A DNA stretch of 64,000 bases. Source: Ahaetulla prasina (taxonomy: Eukaryota > Chordata > Lepidosauria > Squamata > Colubridae). Positions 23,355 through 35,888 of the stretch are shown here, piece by piece. How positions within the stretch are numbered: the stretch's first letter is position 1; every line of letters begins with the position of its first letter. A model generated the notes under the pieces. That model was not told the DNA's origin and searched no databases. It saw only the letters and a list, made by a program, of their open reading frames with translations. A program made the position numbers and the translations under genes. Location: assembly GCF_028640845.1 (NCBI RefSeq), contig NC_080541.1, positions 177,112,502 through 177,176,501 on the forward strand, given 5' to 3'.

Positions 23355-24351
23355 GTTGATTGATTGATTGATTGAATTTATATTGCCGCCTATTCACATG
23401 GTGAATCAAGGAGGCTTACAGAATTTAAAAACACATTTAAAACAATAAAAACTAACAAAAAGAATCAAATAAATTAATATAGTACAATATAACAAAATCA
23501 CCCCCCACCTCCCACCCCCTGCTCCGGCGGCAGCAGATCACATGAGTCATTTAATGGGCTCCATCCCGCTCTGGGTTCCCCAAGCTCACTGGCAAATCCA
23601 AGTCTTCAGTGCCTTCTGGAAGAATATTAGAGTGGGGGCCATTCTAATCTCTGGGGTAATGATGTTCGAGAGAGGGAGCCACCATGGAGAAGGCCCTTCA
23701 TCTGGGTTCCACCAGGTGCATCGGGATGGGACCCGCAACATTCCCTACCTACCCGCTGTGATGGGTCAGGTAGATGTGACCAGCAAGAGATGGTCTCTCA
23801 GATAACCTGGTCCCATGCCATGAAGGGCTTTAAAGGTGACAACAGTACCTTGAATTGCACCCAGAAGCAAATCGGCAACCAATGCAGCTCCTGCATTGCA
23901 AACCGGGATCTGCAAAAAACCATGCGGGCCCGCTGCATTTTGTACCAACTGGAGCTTCCAGATGCTCTTCAAGGGCAGCCCCATGTAGAGTATGTTGCAA
24001 TAGTCAAGATGGAAAGTGACTAGGGCATGAGTAACTGTGAGTAGGGACTGTTGCTCCAGGAAAGGGCGTAACTGGCACACAACCCGCAGTTGCACAAAGG
24101 CCTTCCTGGCCACGACCACCACCTGCTCTTTGAGCAGGAGTCGTGAGTCCAGGAAAATCCCAGATTATGCATGGGGTCTGTTTGGGGTAGTGCCACCCCA
24201 TCCAAGACCAAAGGTGGCAATTCTCCCTGAGTTAATGAACCCCAAACCCAGAGCCACTCGGTCTTGCAAGGGTTTAGTTTCAACCTATTGTTCTCCACTC
24301 AGCCCCTAACAGCCTCTAGACACAAGAGGGAGGAGACGGCACCACTTAACT
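23355..24351 (-). mobile_element. L2-type LINE, 5'-truncated, nested in the inverted-repeat element
   Basis: Minus-strand frames give L2-like C-terminal text: ARKAFVQLRVVCQLRPFLEQ, TVTHALVTFHLDYCNILYMG and KLQLVQNAA (about 24120 to 23900). These are the same blocks as the better copy at 46795-47451. The tail motif lies at the left (23360-23400). The frame is broken after QNAA. The element interrupts the inverted-repeat element between ACTGACTTTG and CTGCTTGTTAGAAGG. Confidence 0.8.
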
Positions 24352-24569
24352 CACTTAACTCTGCTTGTTAGAAGGAAACAAAAGGCAATCAAATGACCCT
24401 GGGACACTGCAACTGTCGTAAAACGAGTTAGTTGCCAAGCATCTGAATTTTGATTACATGACCATGGGGATGCTCGATGGTTGTAAATGTGAAAAATGGT
24501 CATAAGTCACTTTTTCCAGTGTTGTAACTTTGCATGTCACTAAATGAACTCTTGTAAGGACTATCTGTA
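24352..24569. mobile_element. Inverted-repeat element, right half
   Basis: It resumes with CTGCTTGTTAGAAGG, has TTGATTACATGACCATGGGG and ends GTAAGGACTATCTGTA. It completes the element begun at 23177. Confidence 0.8.
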
Positions 24570-25675
24570 TTTTGTGAAGTATTACTTCACATTTTTCTCA
24601 GACATATACCAGCTGGAATTAATTGAATAATAAACTATCCTTCTCTGTGTACTGTGAGCTGAAATGCAATACAAAAGGAGATATTTAATCTGTATGTCTG
24701 TTTAGCTAGGAGACCAATACAAATTAAATTATTTGTATTGTAATCATGGGCAGCCATTATTATAATAAGGGAAAAAAACTGCAAACACACTGTATTCAAT
24801 GTCACCATAGTATGCATTTCTATTAATCTCACAGGTATATTTAGCCTGTAGTGTATTGGTGTGGCTTATCTCTACCAAGCAAAAGATCAAGCAACAACAT
24901 ATACCTGGAGATGTGTTGATACCCACCTCTATGCCACAGGTCGGTATTTCTGGAGAAAACCATTTTTCAAAAAAGTGGTTTTAAAAGAACTCCACAATTT
25001 TAGATGATGCATATCATCTCTATAAATAATAAGCAGGATTCACCCAACCTGCAGGACAATGAAGAGTAGATGCTATGCCTCCTCCTCAATCACGATACCA
25101 GCACACAAGATAAACCAAGTTATTACTGGTATTTGAGCAGAAAATCCCAGAAATATTCCTACACTGTCTTGTCAGTAAAAAATACAGAAATAATGCATTA
25201 AGTAACCAGTAACCTATCCCTTTTTTGAACCTAAATTTAGTGGTAAAGCCAGTTCAGTTAAGAACAATCATATATTAGATTGTTCTGACATTAATTTTTA
25301 TTTTATGTCTCAAAATAATTTTAATATAAAATTAAGTGTCCTTAACATAATAATATTTTAAAGTCATATTTGGAGAACATATTGGTTACAACAGAAAGTT
25401 AGACCCATTGTTCATACAATATCATCTTAAATATTCCATATTCACTGTAGAGGGATATTGAATAGTCAATGTAAAATTCAAGTATAGAGAACTATTTAAA
25501 TTCCTATATGAGATTAGGCATGATGCTCATTTGCAAAGAACATATTTTGCTTGTCTAATGTCCCAATCCTTAGGCACTTAAGAACAAGAACTTGAAAAGT
25601 ACCTCTGCCTGAGACTGGGGAATTATTGCTGGTCTAACATAAATCGAAAGCACATTTTATGCCAAATAAAGACAA
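24570..25675. other. ST3GAL3 intron, nothing recognised
   Basis: AT-rich; no exon and no repeat identified. Confidence 0.5.
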
Positions 25676-25679
25676 TTAT

Positions 25680-25765
25680 TAGAATAGAATAGAATAGAAT
25701 AGAATAGAATAGAATAGAATAGAATAGAATAGAATAGAATAGAATAGAATAGAACAGAATAACAG
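25680..25765. repeat. (AATAG)n microsatellite
   Basis: About fifteen AATAG units ending in an AACAG variant. They sit at the 3' end of the CR1 element that follows on the minus strand. Confidence 0.95.
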
Positions 25766-27496
25766 AGTTGTAAGGGACCTTGGAGGTTTTCTACTCCAAC
25801 CTCCTGCTTAGGCAGGAAACACTACACCACTTCAGACAGATGGTTATCCAACATCTTCTTAAAAGCTTCCCGTGTTGGAGCATTCACAACTTCTTGAGGC
25901 AAGTTGTTCCACTGATTAATTGTTCTAGCTGTCAGGAAATTTCTCCTTAGTTCTAAGTTGCTTCTCTTCTTGATTAGTTTCCACCCATTGCTTCTTGTCC
26001 TACCCTCAGGTGCTTTGCCTCCCTCTTCTTTGTGGCAGCCCCTGAGATAGTGGAACACTGCTATCATGTCTCTCCTAGTCCTTTTTTTCATTAAACTAGA
26101 CATATCCAGTTCCTGCAACCGTTCTTCATACGTTTTAGCCTCCCCTAATCATCTTTGTTGCTCTTCTCTGCACTCTTTCTAGAGTCTCAACATCTTTTTT
26201 ACATCATGGCGACCAAAACTGAATGCAGTATTCCAAGTGTGGCCTTACCAAGGCATTATAAAGTGGCATTAACACTTCACTTGATCTTGATTCTATTCCT
26301 CTGTTTATGCAGTCTAGAATTGTGTTGGCTTTTTTGGCAGTTGCTGCACACTGCTGGCTCATATTTAAATGATTGTCCACTAGGACTCCAAGATCCCTCT
26401 CACAGTTACTACTATTGAGCAAGGTACCATACATACTGTACCTGTGCATTTTGTTTCTCTTGCCTAAATGTAGAACCTTACTTTTTTCACCACTGAATTT
26501 CATTTTGTTAGATAGTGCCCAATGTTCAAGTCTGTCAAGTTCCTTCTGTATCTTAAGACTATCTTCTGGAGTGTTGGCTATTCCTGCCAGCTTGGTGTCA
26601 TCTGCAGATTTGATGAGTTCCCATCTATCCCGTCTTCCAAGTCATTGATGAAGATGTGGAAGAGTACTGGGCCTAAAACAGAGCTTTGGGGTACTCCACT
26701 GGATACTTCCCTCCATGTAGTTGCAGTTCCATTGAGGATTATGTTGAGTGTGGTTGGTCAGCCAGTTACAAATCCATCTGGTGGTGATGCTGTCTAAACT
26801 ACATTTTTCTACTTTATCTAGTAGTAGGTTATGGTCTACTTTATCAAATGCCTTACTGAAGTCCAAGTAAATTATCGGCAGTATTTCTCTGGTCCACTAA
26901 TTTTGTCATTTTGTCAAAGAATGCAATAAGATTAGTCTGGCATGATCTGTTTTTGACAAACCCATGTTGGCTTCTACTTATTACTTTGTTTGCTTCTAGG
27001 TGTTCGCCGAGTCGTTGCTTGATTATCTTTTCCAGAATCTTCCCTGGTATTGAGGTCAGGATGATAGGTCTGTAGTTTCATGGATCTATTTTTTTTCCTT
27101 TTTTGAAGATGGGAACTACATAAACTCTTTTCCAGTTCTCTGGCAGTTCCCCTGTGCTCCAGGATCTTTGAAAGATATAGTTCAGTGGTTCTGAGATCTC
27201 GTCTCCCAGTTCCTTCAAAACCTTGTGGTGTAATCCATCTGGTCCTGTGATTTGAACTCATCTAGTGTAGACAGGTGTTCACTTACTATTTTTTCCCTAT
27301 TTTAACTTGTGCTCTTAATCTGTTTTTTGTGTTTTTGATAGGTTGGACGGTTTTTACCCTTTGTATAAAGACAGATGCAAAAGACGAGTTAAAAGCTTTC
27401 TCCCTGTTGCTTGTCACCTATTGCCACTTTCTTCCAGCAATGGACCAATTGTTTCCTTGGCTTTTTTCTTGTTTTTAACATGTTGGAAGAAGAATT

Positions 27497-27770
<274 letters not shown>

Positions 27771-28118
27771 GTTATTTTTTACTTTTGACACAAGCCTTTG
27801 TTCATTGTGAGCCTTAGCTTTCCTCACTTCATCTTTATAGGCTCAGGCTATTTGCTGATATTCTGCTTTAGTTATTTGCCCCTTTTTCCAGTTTTTATAC
27901 TTGTCCTTTTTGTCTTTCAATTTGTCAGAGAGTTCATTATGCAGCCATGCTGGGTTTTTTTGAGAGCTATTATTTTTCTTCTTCATTGGTATTGTGCTAG
28001 ACTGGGCTTTTATAATCTCACTTTTCAAAATTTCTTAAGCTTCTTGAGTTGTTTTCTCCTTAAGGATTCTCATCCACGGAATCCTTCCCAAACTCTTGCT
28101 AAGTTTATTGAAATTAGC

Positions 28119-28555
28119 TGTTGTGCTGGCAGCAGAGTCGGACAATGAGGAGGTTGGGTTGCCTATTCCCAATGTGCGCATGCACAGAGCTGTCAGATGG
28201 CAAGAACAGTTAAAACAAAAGGGATGACTTGGGAGTAGGGATTGGAGATGATTGGCCCCACCCATAAGACTTAAAAGAGGAGCAAAGGCACGTGGGCCTT
28301 TGCAGGAAGCAACATTGTTAATTCTGTTCAGTTTAAAGTCTGTTTGATTCTGGACTCCGTGTGGCTTTGCCAATTAGGTCTTTGGCAGTGTGTCAAGGGA
28401 GATAAAGGTGGGTAATTATCAGCTTTATCCTGAAGGAATCTTTACAACTATTTGGAACTCATCTGTGAATGAACAGAATTCACAGCTGTTACAATAAAAG
28501 AGGTTTTTGGGACTACTTGTGTGTTTTACTGACTCAGGAAGCCTAGGTTAGAGCA
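28119..28555 (+). mobile_element. Solo LTR with 5-bp target-site duplication
   Basis: The 437-bp unit begins TGTTGTGCTGG and ends GGTTAGAGCA, obeying the TG...CA rule, and is flanked by TTAGC on both sides (28114-28118 and 28556-28560). AATAAA at about 28493 followed by a GTGTGTTTTACTG region fits a polyadenylation signal in plus orientation. No internal coding region, primer-binding site or second LTR is present, so it is a solo LTR. The flanks rejoin as CR1 sequence. A Ty3/gypsy-like or other LTR retrotransposon source is possible; I cannot place it. Confidence 0.8.
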
Positions 28556-28756
28556 TTAGCTCTCTTAAACTCCAAGACTCTAGTTTGACTTTGTTCTACT
28601 ACTTGTGCTTGCATAATGTTGAATTCCAATATTGCATGATCACTTGCTCCCAAGGTTCCTGTAGCTTCAACACCTTCTATCATTTCATCTCTGTTAGTGA
28701 GAATTAATATTACATATTCATACCTACTTCCTTTGCTCTCATTACAAATACCATGC

Positions 28757-30099
28757 TCATTTTCACTTATTAATAGCTATAATTAAGGAAGAAAATTGAA
28801 GGCGTCAAGTTTCTTAGCAAGTAAAAGAATGCACTGTTTTTTCTAAGTAATTGCCTAGCAGGAGGATGATAAGTAAAGGGAAATATAATTTTCTCTTAAA
28901 TACTAAAACTTCAAAAATTCAAGAGTGGGAATATATTTAGAAAGCTCTATACAAACACAATGGGACCTAGCTACTGTGTGTGCAAATGTACGCATATGTG
29001 TGAGACAGACAGTCAAAGAGAAAAAGAGAAACAGAGAAAAGACAAGAAAAAAGTACAAGTTCTACTCTTCTCCATATTTAGTTTTGCCTCATTTTAACAA
29101 CGATGACAAATATATGCAATCCTCGCATCCCAAATGATTTTCTCAAAGCAAATAAAGTCATCATTATAAACATTGCTCCTTATTTGTGACCCAGAGATTT
29201 TCAATAGCTATATCATCTACTTAAACTTTCTCAAATTGAGTAACTCCAGCTTTTATAACGTATGAATTAGGGTTGATGGGGACATCTTGGCAACAAAAAT
29301 GTTATAAATAGTTGTGGTATATTTAAGAATACTCACAGTGGTATTCAGGAAGTAAGTAAATAATGCAAAGACAATAATGGAGCATATTTATGTCTCAAAT
29401 GACCCAACTCACACAGATGCTACTTGGTTTGAATCATTCCTAAGTATGTGATGAATGATGATTCATGGGATCTTTAGTTCAGCCTTCAACCTATAAAGAC
29501 CCACATGAAATTCTGTAGCATATGCAGCTACAGACATTAGGAAGATCCTGGCAAAGCTGTTTGATCATCCTGCTGCAGTAATTTAAGCCAATCATTCATG
29601 AGACAGTACAAAGATTCTTTCAGAGACCCAACTTACTTCCTTGAATATACTGCTGTTGCTCTGCTTTTATATGAAGATTGGATAAAAACCTACTAGCCTT
29701 AATGATTCAGCACTCACTTCTAAGGATCAACAATAGCCTGGTTTGCAAGCAGAATGAGTCAGCTCCCCCTAAGTTTACACAGAATGCCTTTTATATAAAA
29801 CATTCCACAACAAAATACAATAAAAATAGCAAATTTCAATCTTGTAACTTTCAACAGGCTCCATTTGAAGAATTAGCTCAGCTTTGTATGGTAAATAAAC
29901 ACACTTTTTATCTGCTATGGATTCATTCAAAGAGAGCAAATATATTCCTTACATGGAGGGCTTCGGGAACAAGCCTTATGCGATACTAGGAAAATTAATT
30001 ACATTTGGAGCAGGAAAAATCAAGGAAAAATATTTGTCCTATAATATTGACCCCAATATTATTTTTTAGAATTTTTATGTGCTTCTACTTTAGATTTGA
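28757..30099. other. ST3GAL3 intron, nothing recognised
   Basis: AT-rich. A 103-codon plus-strand frame at 29678-29989 has no recognisable motif or splice context and I leave it uncalled. Confidence 0.45.
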
Positions 30100-30180
30100 A
30101 ATATTTATTTATTACATTTGTATACTGCTGTATCTTTCAGGGTCTCCGATTAGTTTACAAGACCACAACAAACAATAAAA
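30100..30180 (-). mobile_element. Old L2-type retroposon tail
   Basis: TTTGTATACTGCTGTATC followed by AGTTTACAAGACCACAACA is a worn version of the tail motif seen at 44680. It is followed by A-rich simple sequence up to about 30340. Confidence 0.4.
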
Positions 30181-30543
30181 CATCTTCATCCATGATAATA
30201 AATTAAGCTAAAATACCAAAACATAATAAATGATTTCACAGAGCTGAACAGAATTATCATTCAACCAAAGTAATAATAAACAACAGTAATAAATAAACAG
30301 TAAACAACAGTAATAAATAAACAGTAATAAATAATGAACTTATGGCAAACAAACTACTAAATACCTTATGGAAGACTTCAGTTTTCACTACTTTCTACAA
30401 TGCAATTAAAGAATATGTGAGTCTGACTTTTGGGAAGCCATTCTATGAGATCAGGTACCAAAAAGCAGTGCTTTCTATACACCTGACAAAGTTGCACAGA
30501 TTCATTCCCAATTGGAGTCCACACAGAGTGCAATACATGTGAG

Positions 30544-31030
30544 ATGCCGGGGGAAAGGTTCTACCTGATTATCTGGGAACAGTTCGATTCTGTTAGACTT
30601 GATGAAGTGGACAGGGTCCTCAATGCTTTCAGTGCAACCACCTGTCAATTAGATTCCTGTCCCTCCTGGTTGATAAAATCTTCCAGGATGGTGACAGCCA
30701 GGTGGGTTTGGGCAGTGGTAAATACCTCACTGCAGGAGGGGACATTTCTGGGACCTTTAAAGGAGGCCCTAGTTTGCGCTCTCCTTAAAATAACTATCTC
30801 TTGATCCCACCTGTCTGAAGAATTTTCATCCAGTCTTCCACATTCCCTTTTTAAGGAGGAGGGTAGAGAACATGGTTGTTTGGCAGCTTCAGAGGGTCCT
30901 GGATGAAACGTATTATATAGACCCCCTTCCAGTCAGGTTTTAGCTCAGTTATGGGACAGAAACAGCATTGGTCATACTTATCCACAAGCATCAATTTCTG
31001 GCAAGATTACATACATTTCTGGACTCGAGA
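30544..31030 (+). mobile_element. L2-type LINE reverse transcriptase remnant, N-terminal part
   Basis: The frame at 30544-30804 contains LDSCPSWLIKSSRMV, then NTSLQEGTFLGPLKEALVCA. These are the L2 RT blocks usually seen as LDPCPSWLIK and a SLREGxFPxxLKEAxVxPLLKK stretch. Downstream the frame shifts but still shows PPSSQVLAQLWDRNS-like text corresponding to an FQSGFRPG block. It is dead and cut at both ends. Confidence 0.7.
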
Positions 31031-31188
31031 ATTAAGAAACTGAAGAGATAGCTGAGATGAACTACTGTACTACTGTACTGTACTACCAGAACTACTACTG
31101 TGTTCTAATGATAACATGGATCTAAAACACCATTTCAATCATTAAATAACTTTGTAAACTATGGTAAATCTTTAGAAGGATTTCAGTA

Positions 31189-31438
31189 CCGTGTTTTCCC
31201 GAAAATAAGACCTTGTCTTATATTTTTTGAACCCCAAAATAAGCACTTGGCCTTATTTTCGGGGAGGTCTTATTATTTTGGGGCACATGGAGTGAGATGG
31301 GGATCCTCTTGCCATCTTACCTGATTTCCAGCTCTGTCTTCCTAACCCTAACCAGAGGAAATGGCGGGGACCAGCTGCACATGCAGTTAAATATTTTCGG
31401 GTAGAGCTTATTTTTGGGGAAAGGTCTTATTTTCATGT
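31189..31438. mobile_element. Non-autonomous inverted-repeat element with CCGAAAATAAGACC ends
   Basis: Left end CCGTGTTTTCCCGAAAATAA; right end GGTCTTATTTTCATG. The two are inverted copies, and additional CTTATTTTCGGGG words occur inside. It is flanked by TA on both sides, which fits a Tc1/mariner-type target, though that is an inference from 2 bp. No ORF. Confidence 0.65.
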
Positions 31439-32983
31439 TACTATCTAGAACAAAACAAAATCATTTTTCCAAACAGATAATCATGAACAATCCCTATCTC
31501 TCTTTAGGAGAGCCTTATTCTTTTGCCTTGGTCCATTATCTTGCCCAAATTCAAGCTCTAAATGCAATTAATGTACAACCTTTTATGATTTTGAAGCATA
31601 CAAACTATTTATGAAAACATGTGCATTAAGAAACTATCAAAAGAATTTCCAAAGAAATATGAAATCCATCTGTGAATATTTATGGGCAATGATGACTTCA
31701 TCTAAAAGTTTTATTATAATTAAAAGAAGAGAAATTCTTACATAAATGAGATTTATTTTCCTTCAACTCCTTGACTGACATTTTTAGAACACTCCCTTTT
31801 CTCTAAGAAAGTTTCAATCAGTATTCATGAGATTTCAAGTCACAATAAAATTAACCTTTAATACATCCTAGGTTATTGGGCCACATGACTTAGTCCAAGA
31901 GCTCCTTAACCTTGTACAGTAACTGTATGTGAATTTATTATTATTATATGATGTGGATGTAAATACTTCACAGAATGATCTTAGCTGTACAATTCCTCCT
32001 TGAAAAACACGAATGAGGGCTATCATATAATAAAGGAAATGAGAAATGAACAAAAATCGTATTGGTTAGCTCTGTGTTCAGGCTGTGAATGCAGCAAAAC
32101 TAATTGGTATGTGAACACTGTAAACAAATGATAATGCCAGTATCATTTCCATCCCCTTAGCAGTTGCATTTAGTTTTGCATATATCAATTTATATTACCA
32201 ATGTGATTCTGGATGGCAAAAAAATAATTAAAATGCATGTATATTAAAAATAAATAAAAACCGCCCTTCTGACACCTTAATACACAGGAGTTCCCAAGCA
32301 TACAATTCACCAATAGTGTGGGCCCAATTACTCAAATCCCCATGCCTGTGTAAACAGCCAGATGCTCTTTGGCATTCTGAAAACAAAACCAGAAAAGGAT
32401 GGGAAGAAATGTTAAAAGCCAAGAGGAATACAAATTTGTCAGAAACATCACAGTGACTTGTGAGGGCAGAAGGGTAAATAAGGATAATTCCCTCAAACAC
32501 AGAATAGAAAGTTGGAACATAACGAACAGAAACAAATGTTTACATATCACAGCGAAACTCTCTACACTTAACACTTCAGAAACAGAGAAAGACTTTGCTT
32601 TCTGTGTGGTCATTGCTTGCTTTTTCTCAAATGTTTACCCCTTTCCCAGAACACCACAAATTTCAAGGTCAGCCTAGAGTCAAGATCTAAATATAAAAAT
32701 TCATAGAAAACAAGCAGTGAAAAATGCCTCTTGATTTTCCCAGTTCTGGAACATGCAAAGCTAAATATATCCCCATAACAAGATACTTAGAATGTAATAT
32801 AACACACGCGCAGACCACACTTTTTGTTGGCATATAGGCCAATCTTCTTACATCTGGAGACTTGAGAATCCTGTAATTGCTATTGTAACATTTCTGGGAG
32901 ATACTCAATTGGACGATTCTGCTTATTAATATTACTATCATAGCAAATTCACACCATTTCCTTAGTGATCCCTTTTCTTTACA
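31439..32983. other. ST3GAL3 intron, nothing recognised
   Basis: AT-rich. Frames of 90-99 codons on both strands at 32228-32986 overlap each other and show no family motif. Confidence 0.45.
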
Positions 32984-33330
32984 CATGTAGTCCTCAACTC
33001 ACAGTCATCCATTTGAAGTGACATCGGCACTGAAAAAAAGTGATTTACAACTGGTCCTTATACTTACAACTTACACAGCATCCCCTTGATCACATGAGTG
33101 TTTGGCAACTGGCATGTATTTCTGATGCTGTGTCCAGGGTTGTGACAAGCAAAGTCAATGGGAGAAGCTGAATTCACTTAATGACTGCATGATTCACTTA
33201 GCAACTGCAGTGATTCTCTTAACCATGGCAAGAAAGATCATTACATTGGGTTTGACTCACTTAATAACGGCCTTGCTTAGCAACAGAAATTCTGGTCCCA
33301 ATTGTCGTTAAAAGTAGATGACTACCTGTA
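32984..33330. mobile_element. Inverted-repeat (MITE-like) element, full-length copy
   Basis: Left end TGTAGTCCTCAACTCACAG; right end AGATGACTACCTGTA. The interior has GTGACAAGCAAAGTCAATGG and CACTTAATGACTG words typical of the family. Confidence 0.8.
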
Positions 33331-35793
33331 CTTATTTTGAAGAGAAAATTGCTACAATGTCAAAATTATCAAAAGGAAGCTCATGGCTAACATTTGAAGT
33401 CTGTTCCTAGGTACTAATTAGGATTCAGGTTTGATATTATTAATATCAAGCTCAGTAATTTCTTATTGGTAGTTGAACTATAGCTGCTCTCCGTATCTTT
33501 GATCAAACCATCTTAATCCCAGGATATTTATATAATAAAGAATTCCAGTATGATATTTTCCATATGTAAGTTTAATAAACACAACGGCAACGTCTAGTTA
33601 GCAAACATCCCCATTATCTGGAGCAATCTGGAGAATGGAAAGCAATGAAGTACACTTCTATGATGTACATAGCAAAGTACACTTCATTGCTCCAAATGAT
33701 ATATATCACAGAGGGCATCATCTCCATTTTAGAAAATAAGATTTATAGGAAAACAAAACCAGGAAAATAATTTAGAAGAAAACAATAAAAGCACAATTAT
33801 CACTAAATAGTCAGAGGTTAGGAAACAACAAATCAAGCATGGGAAATCTCTGTCCAGTTGAATGCTCTTCCCATGCCATTCTGGAGCATAAGATCAGGGG
33901 GGGGAAAAGAAGCTTACACATGAAAAATAACTATATATGTATATGTATTTAAGATTTAGGCTGAACTGTATGTATTATTAAACTTTAGAAATGTACTAGG
34001 GTTTATTTATTTGCTTTTGATGTCCCAAAATGGATGATGAAATTATGTGGCCTCTTTTTTCCTGACACCAACCTCTCCATTAAAAGTCTGATACGGCATG
34101 TCATTTTCTATAAAGACTTCTAAAATCTATTTACAGAAAAAAAATCTCTAAAATTATGCTAGCTGACCTTCAAGTTGACAGAATTATGCCAGTCAATTTT
34201 CATCTGAATTTCAAGCAAACACTTGATGACACAAATGCCCAAAGTCCAAAACATCTGCACAAAGCATTTCCCAAGATATGTACTATGTTTGTGAATCTCC
34301 CTTGACAACAGCCAGATTTTACATTCAGACCTCAGATTTCTGATGCTCAACTGAATATCATTCTCTAGAAAGTGGCTCAATCTCCCAGGTGCTCTGATCC
34401 TGGCAGCCATCAGCGGCAGCTTTCTCCTGCCATCCTGTTTCAACCAGTATCAGACTAGTCTTGACTGAAAACCTTAATGAGGTTTTGATCCCATCAACAA
34501 GTCACAATAATTCATCCCCAGTGCCTACTCTGGGAAGGAAAAAAGCTGACGCAAGAATTTCAAGTGATGTGTGCTTGAGACTGTGATGCGAGAAGGGTGC
34601 CATTTGCTTCACTCACGCTCTGGTCTGTCAGCACTGTCATTAGACCTACTAGTTTGCTGAGAACAATAATTCTTTCCTCCCACAAGTACAAACTGCTTTA
34701 GACTGAATCCTGGCACAAAGTTTGGTCCCAAGAGGACACTATACAAGCCATTCATTTGATTTGCTCCCACTGCTTCAGCTCCCAGCCATTTCAAGAATAG
34801 TAAGTTTCTGATTTTAACTGAAGAAAATCCAACATAAAACCCTAGATTAACATAGCTCTATAGTGGTGACACAAACTGACAACAACTTGGAAATACAAAA
34901 CAAAGACTGCCCAAAGACATTCAGTCATCCTGTACTACAATTCTCCATATTTCTTGGCTAAAATACTCAGCCTGTGAAAATAAAATAACCCACATAGAGA
35001 TCCATAATCTACACTCTGCAGAAAAGTGATCCTGTAAGAGTACTATTAGTGAGCAATCCTGTTTCCATCTGTGCTTCCAATCACTTCCAAAGTCAATATT
35101 TCTATTAAAAAAAAAGTGGCTGTTTGTCACCTTTCTAGGAAGGATGCCTCTCCAATAGGAAGGCAAATATGTATAAAAGGTGAGGTACCTACATATCTTG
35201 GCCATGGTTAAAGAATGCAAGGATTTGGGAGTAGCAAGCTCATGCTTCAGTGAGTCTCCTTTCAATACAACTAAATATTGTACTATATAAATAATAAAAT
35301 ATTTCACCTCTTATGGAATTTTTATATTTAATTACATTCTACTCTGCTCCTTTTTGTGGTATGAAGACAGATAGAGCTGTGAGACTGCATTTACCTACTA
35401 AACACTGTCTTAAATATCACGTTTAACAAGGCAGACTTCATGGAGGCTCATTTTTATGGAATACTAAAACAAAGGATATTATCATCTGAATTGGTATACT
35501 TTGTGTTGAATAATTTCCTATCTTCAAGTTCCTTCCATAAATTACGAGAGGCAATTTATTTCCAATTATGTCATTGTCAACATCCTTTTTACTCACCTTT
35601 CTTAAGTGGCTACAGAAGGTTGAAAGTATAAAATAGTGCTCTGTTTAGGACAATTTTGTAATACTTTACTCCAAAGGAAAGAAATTTAAAATATGCCCAA
35701 AAAGGAGAATTCAAATTTATTTAATATACAAGTCCATAAGTTCTAAAGGTAATATGCAGAACACAAATATTGTGGATTAACATGTTATCTTAC
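33331..35793. other. ST3GAL3 intron, mostly nothing recognised
   Basis: It contains a small hairpin at 33641-33691 (AGCAATGAAG against CTTCATTGCT, with ACTTCTATGATGTACATAGC between). A 128-codon minus frame at 34921-35307 and others nearby lack motifs and splice support. Confidence 0.45.
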
Positions 35794-35888
35794 CTTGTCC
35801 TTTAATCCCAAAAGGTGGAAGAAAATCCCGAATCCTTGTCCATTTTCTGAAGGACTCATCCAAAAACATTGGTGCTGGCTTGGAGAAT
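35794..35888 (-). CDS. ST3GAL3: ST3GAL3 exon: start of the luminal catalytic region
   Basis: A 95-nt internal exon. Its first base completes a codon (Arg in the family), then it reads FSKPAPMFLDESFRKWTRI and RDFLPPFGIKGQ, with one base of the Asp codon that the 64-nt exon completes. The sequence matches the ST3GAL3 stretch before DNLIKAILSVTK. The acceptor is TATTTATAG and the donor CAAG|GTAAGA. The next exon downstream is the duplicated one, 12.8 kb away for the nearer copy. Exons for the cytoplasmic tail, membrane anchor and stem are not in the window to the right. Confidence 0.94.

Larger units (their letters stand above)
21879..23799. repeat. Tandem duplication, unit 2 (1,921 bp)
   Basis: Same content and order as unit 1, with one inserted G near 22580 as the only difference I saw. 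The first transcribed copy of the 64-nt exon is in this unit. A true duplication this similar would be very young; an assembly that kept both haplotypes or misjoined overlapping contigs would look the same. Confidence 0.95.
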
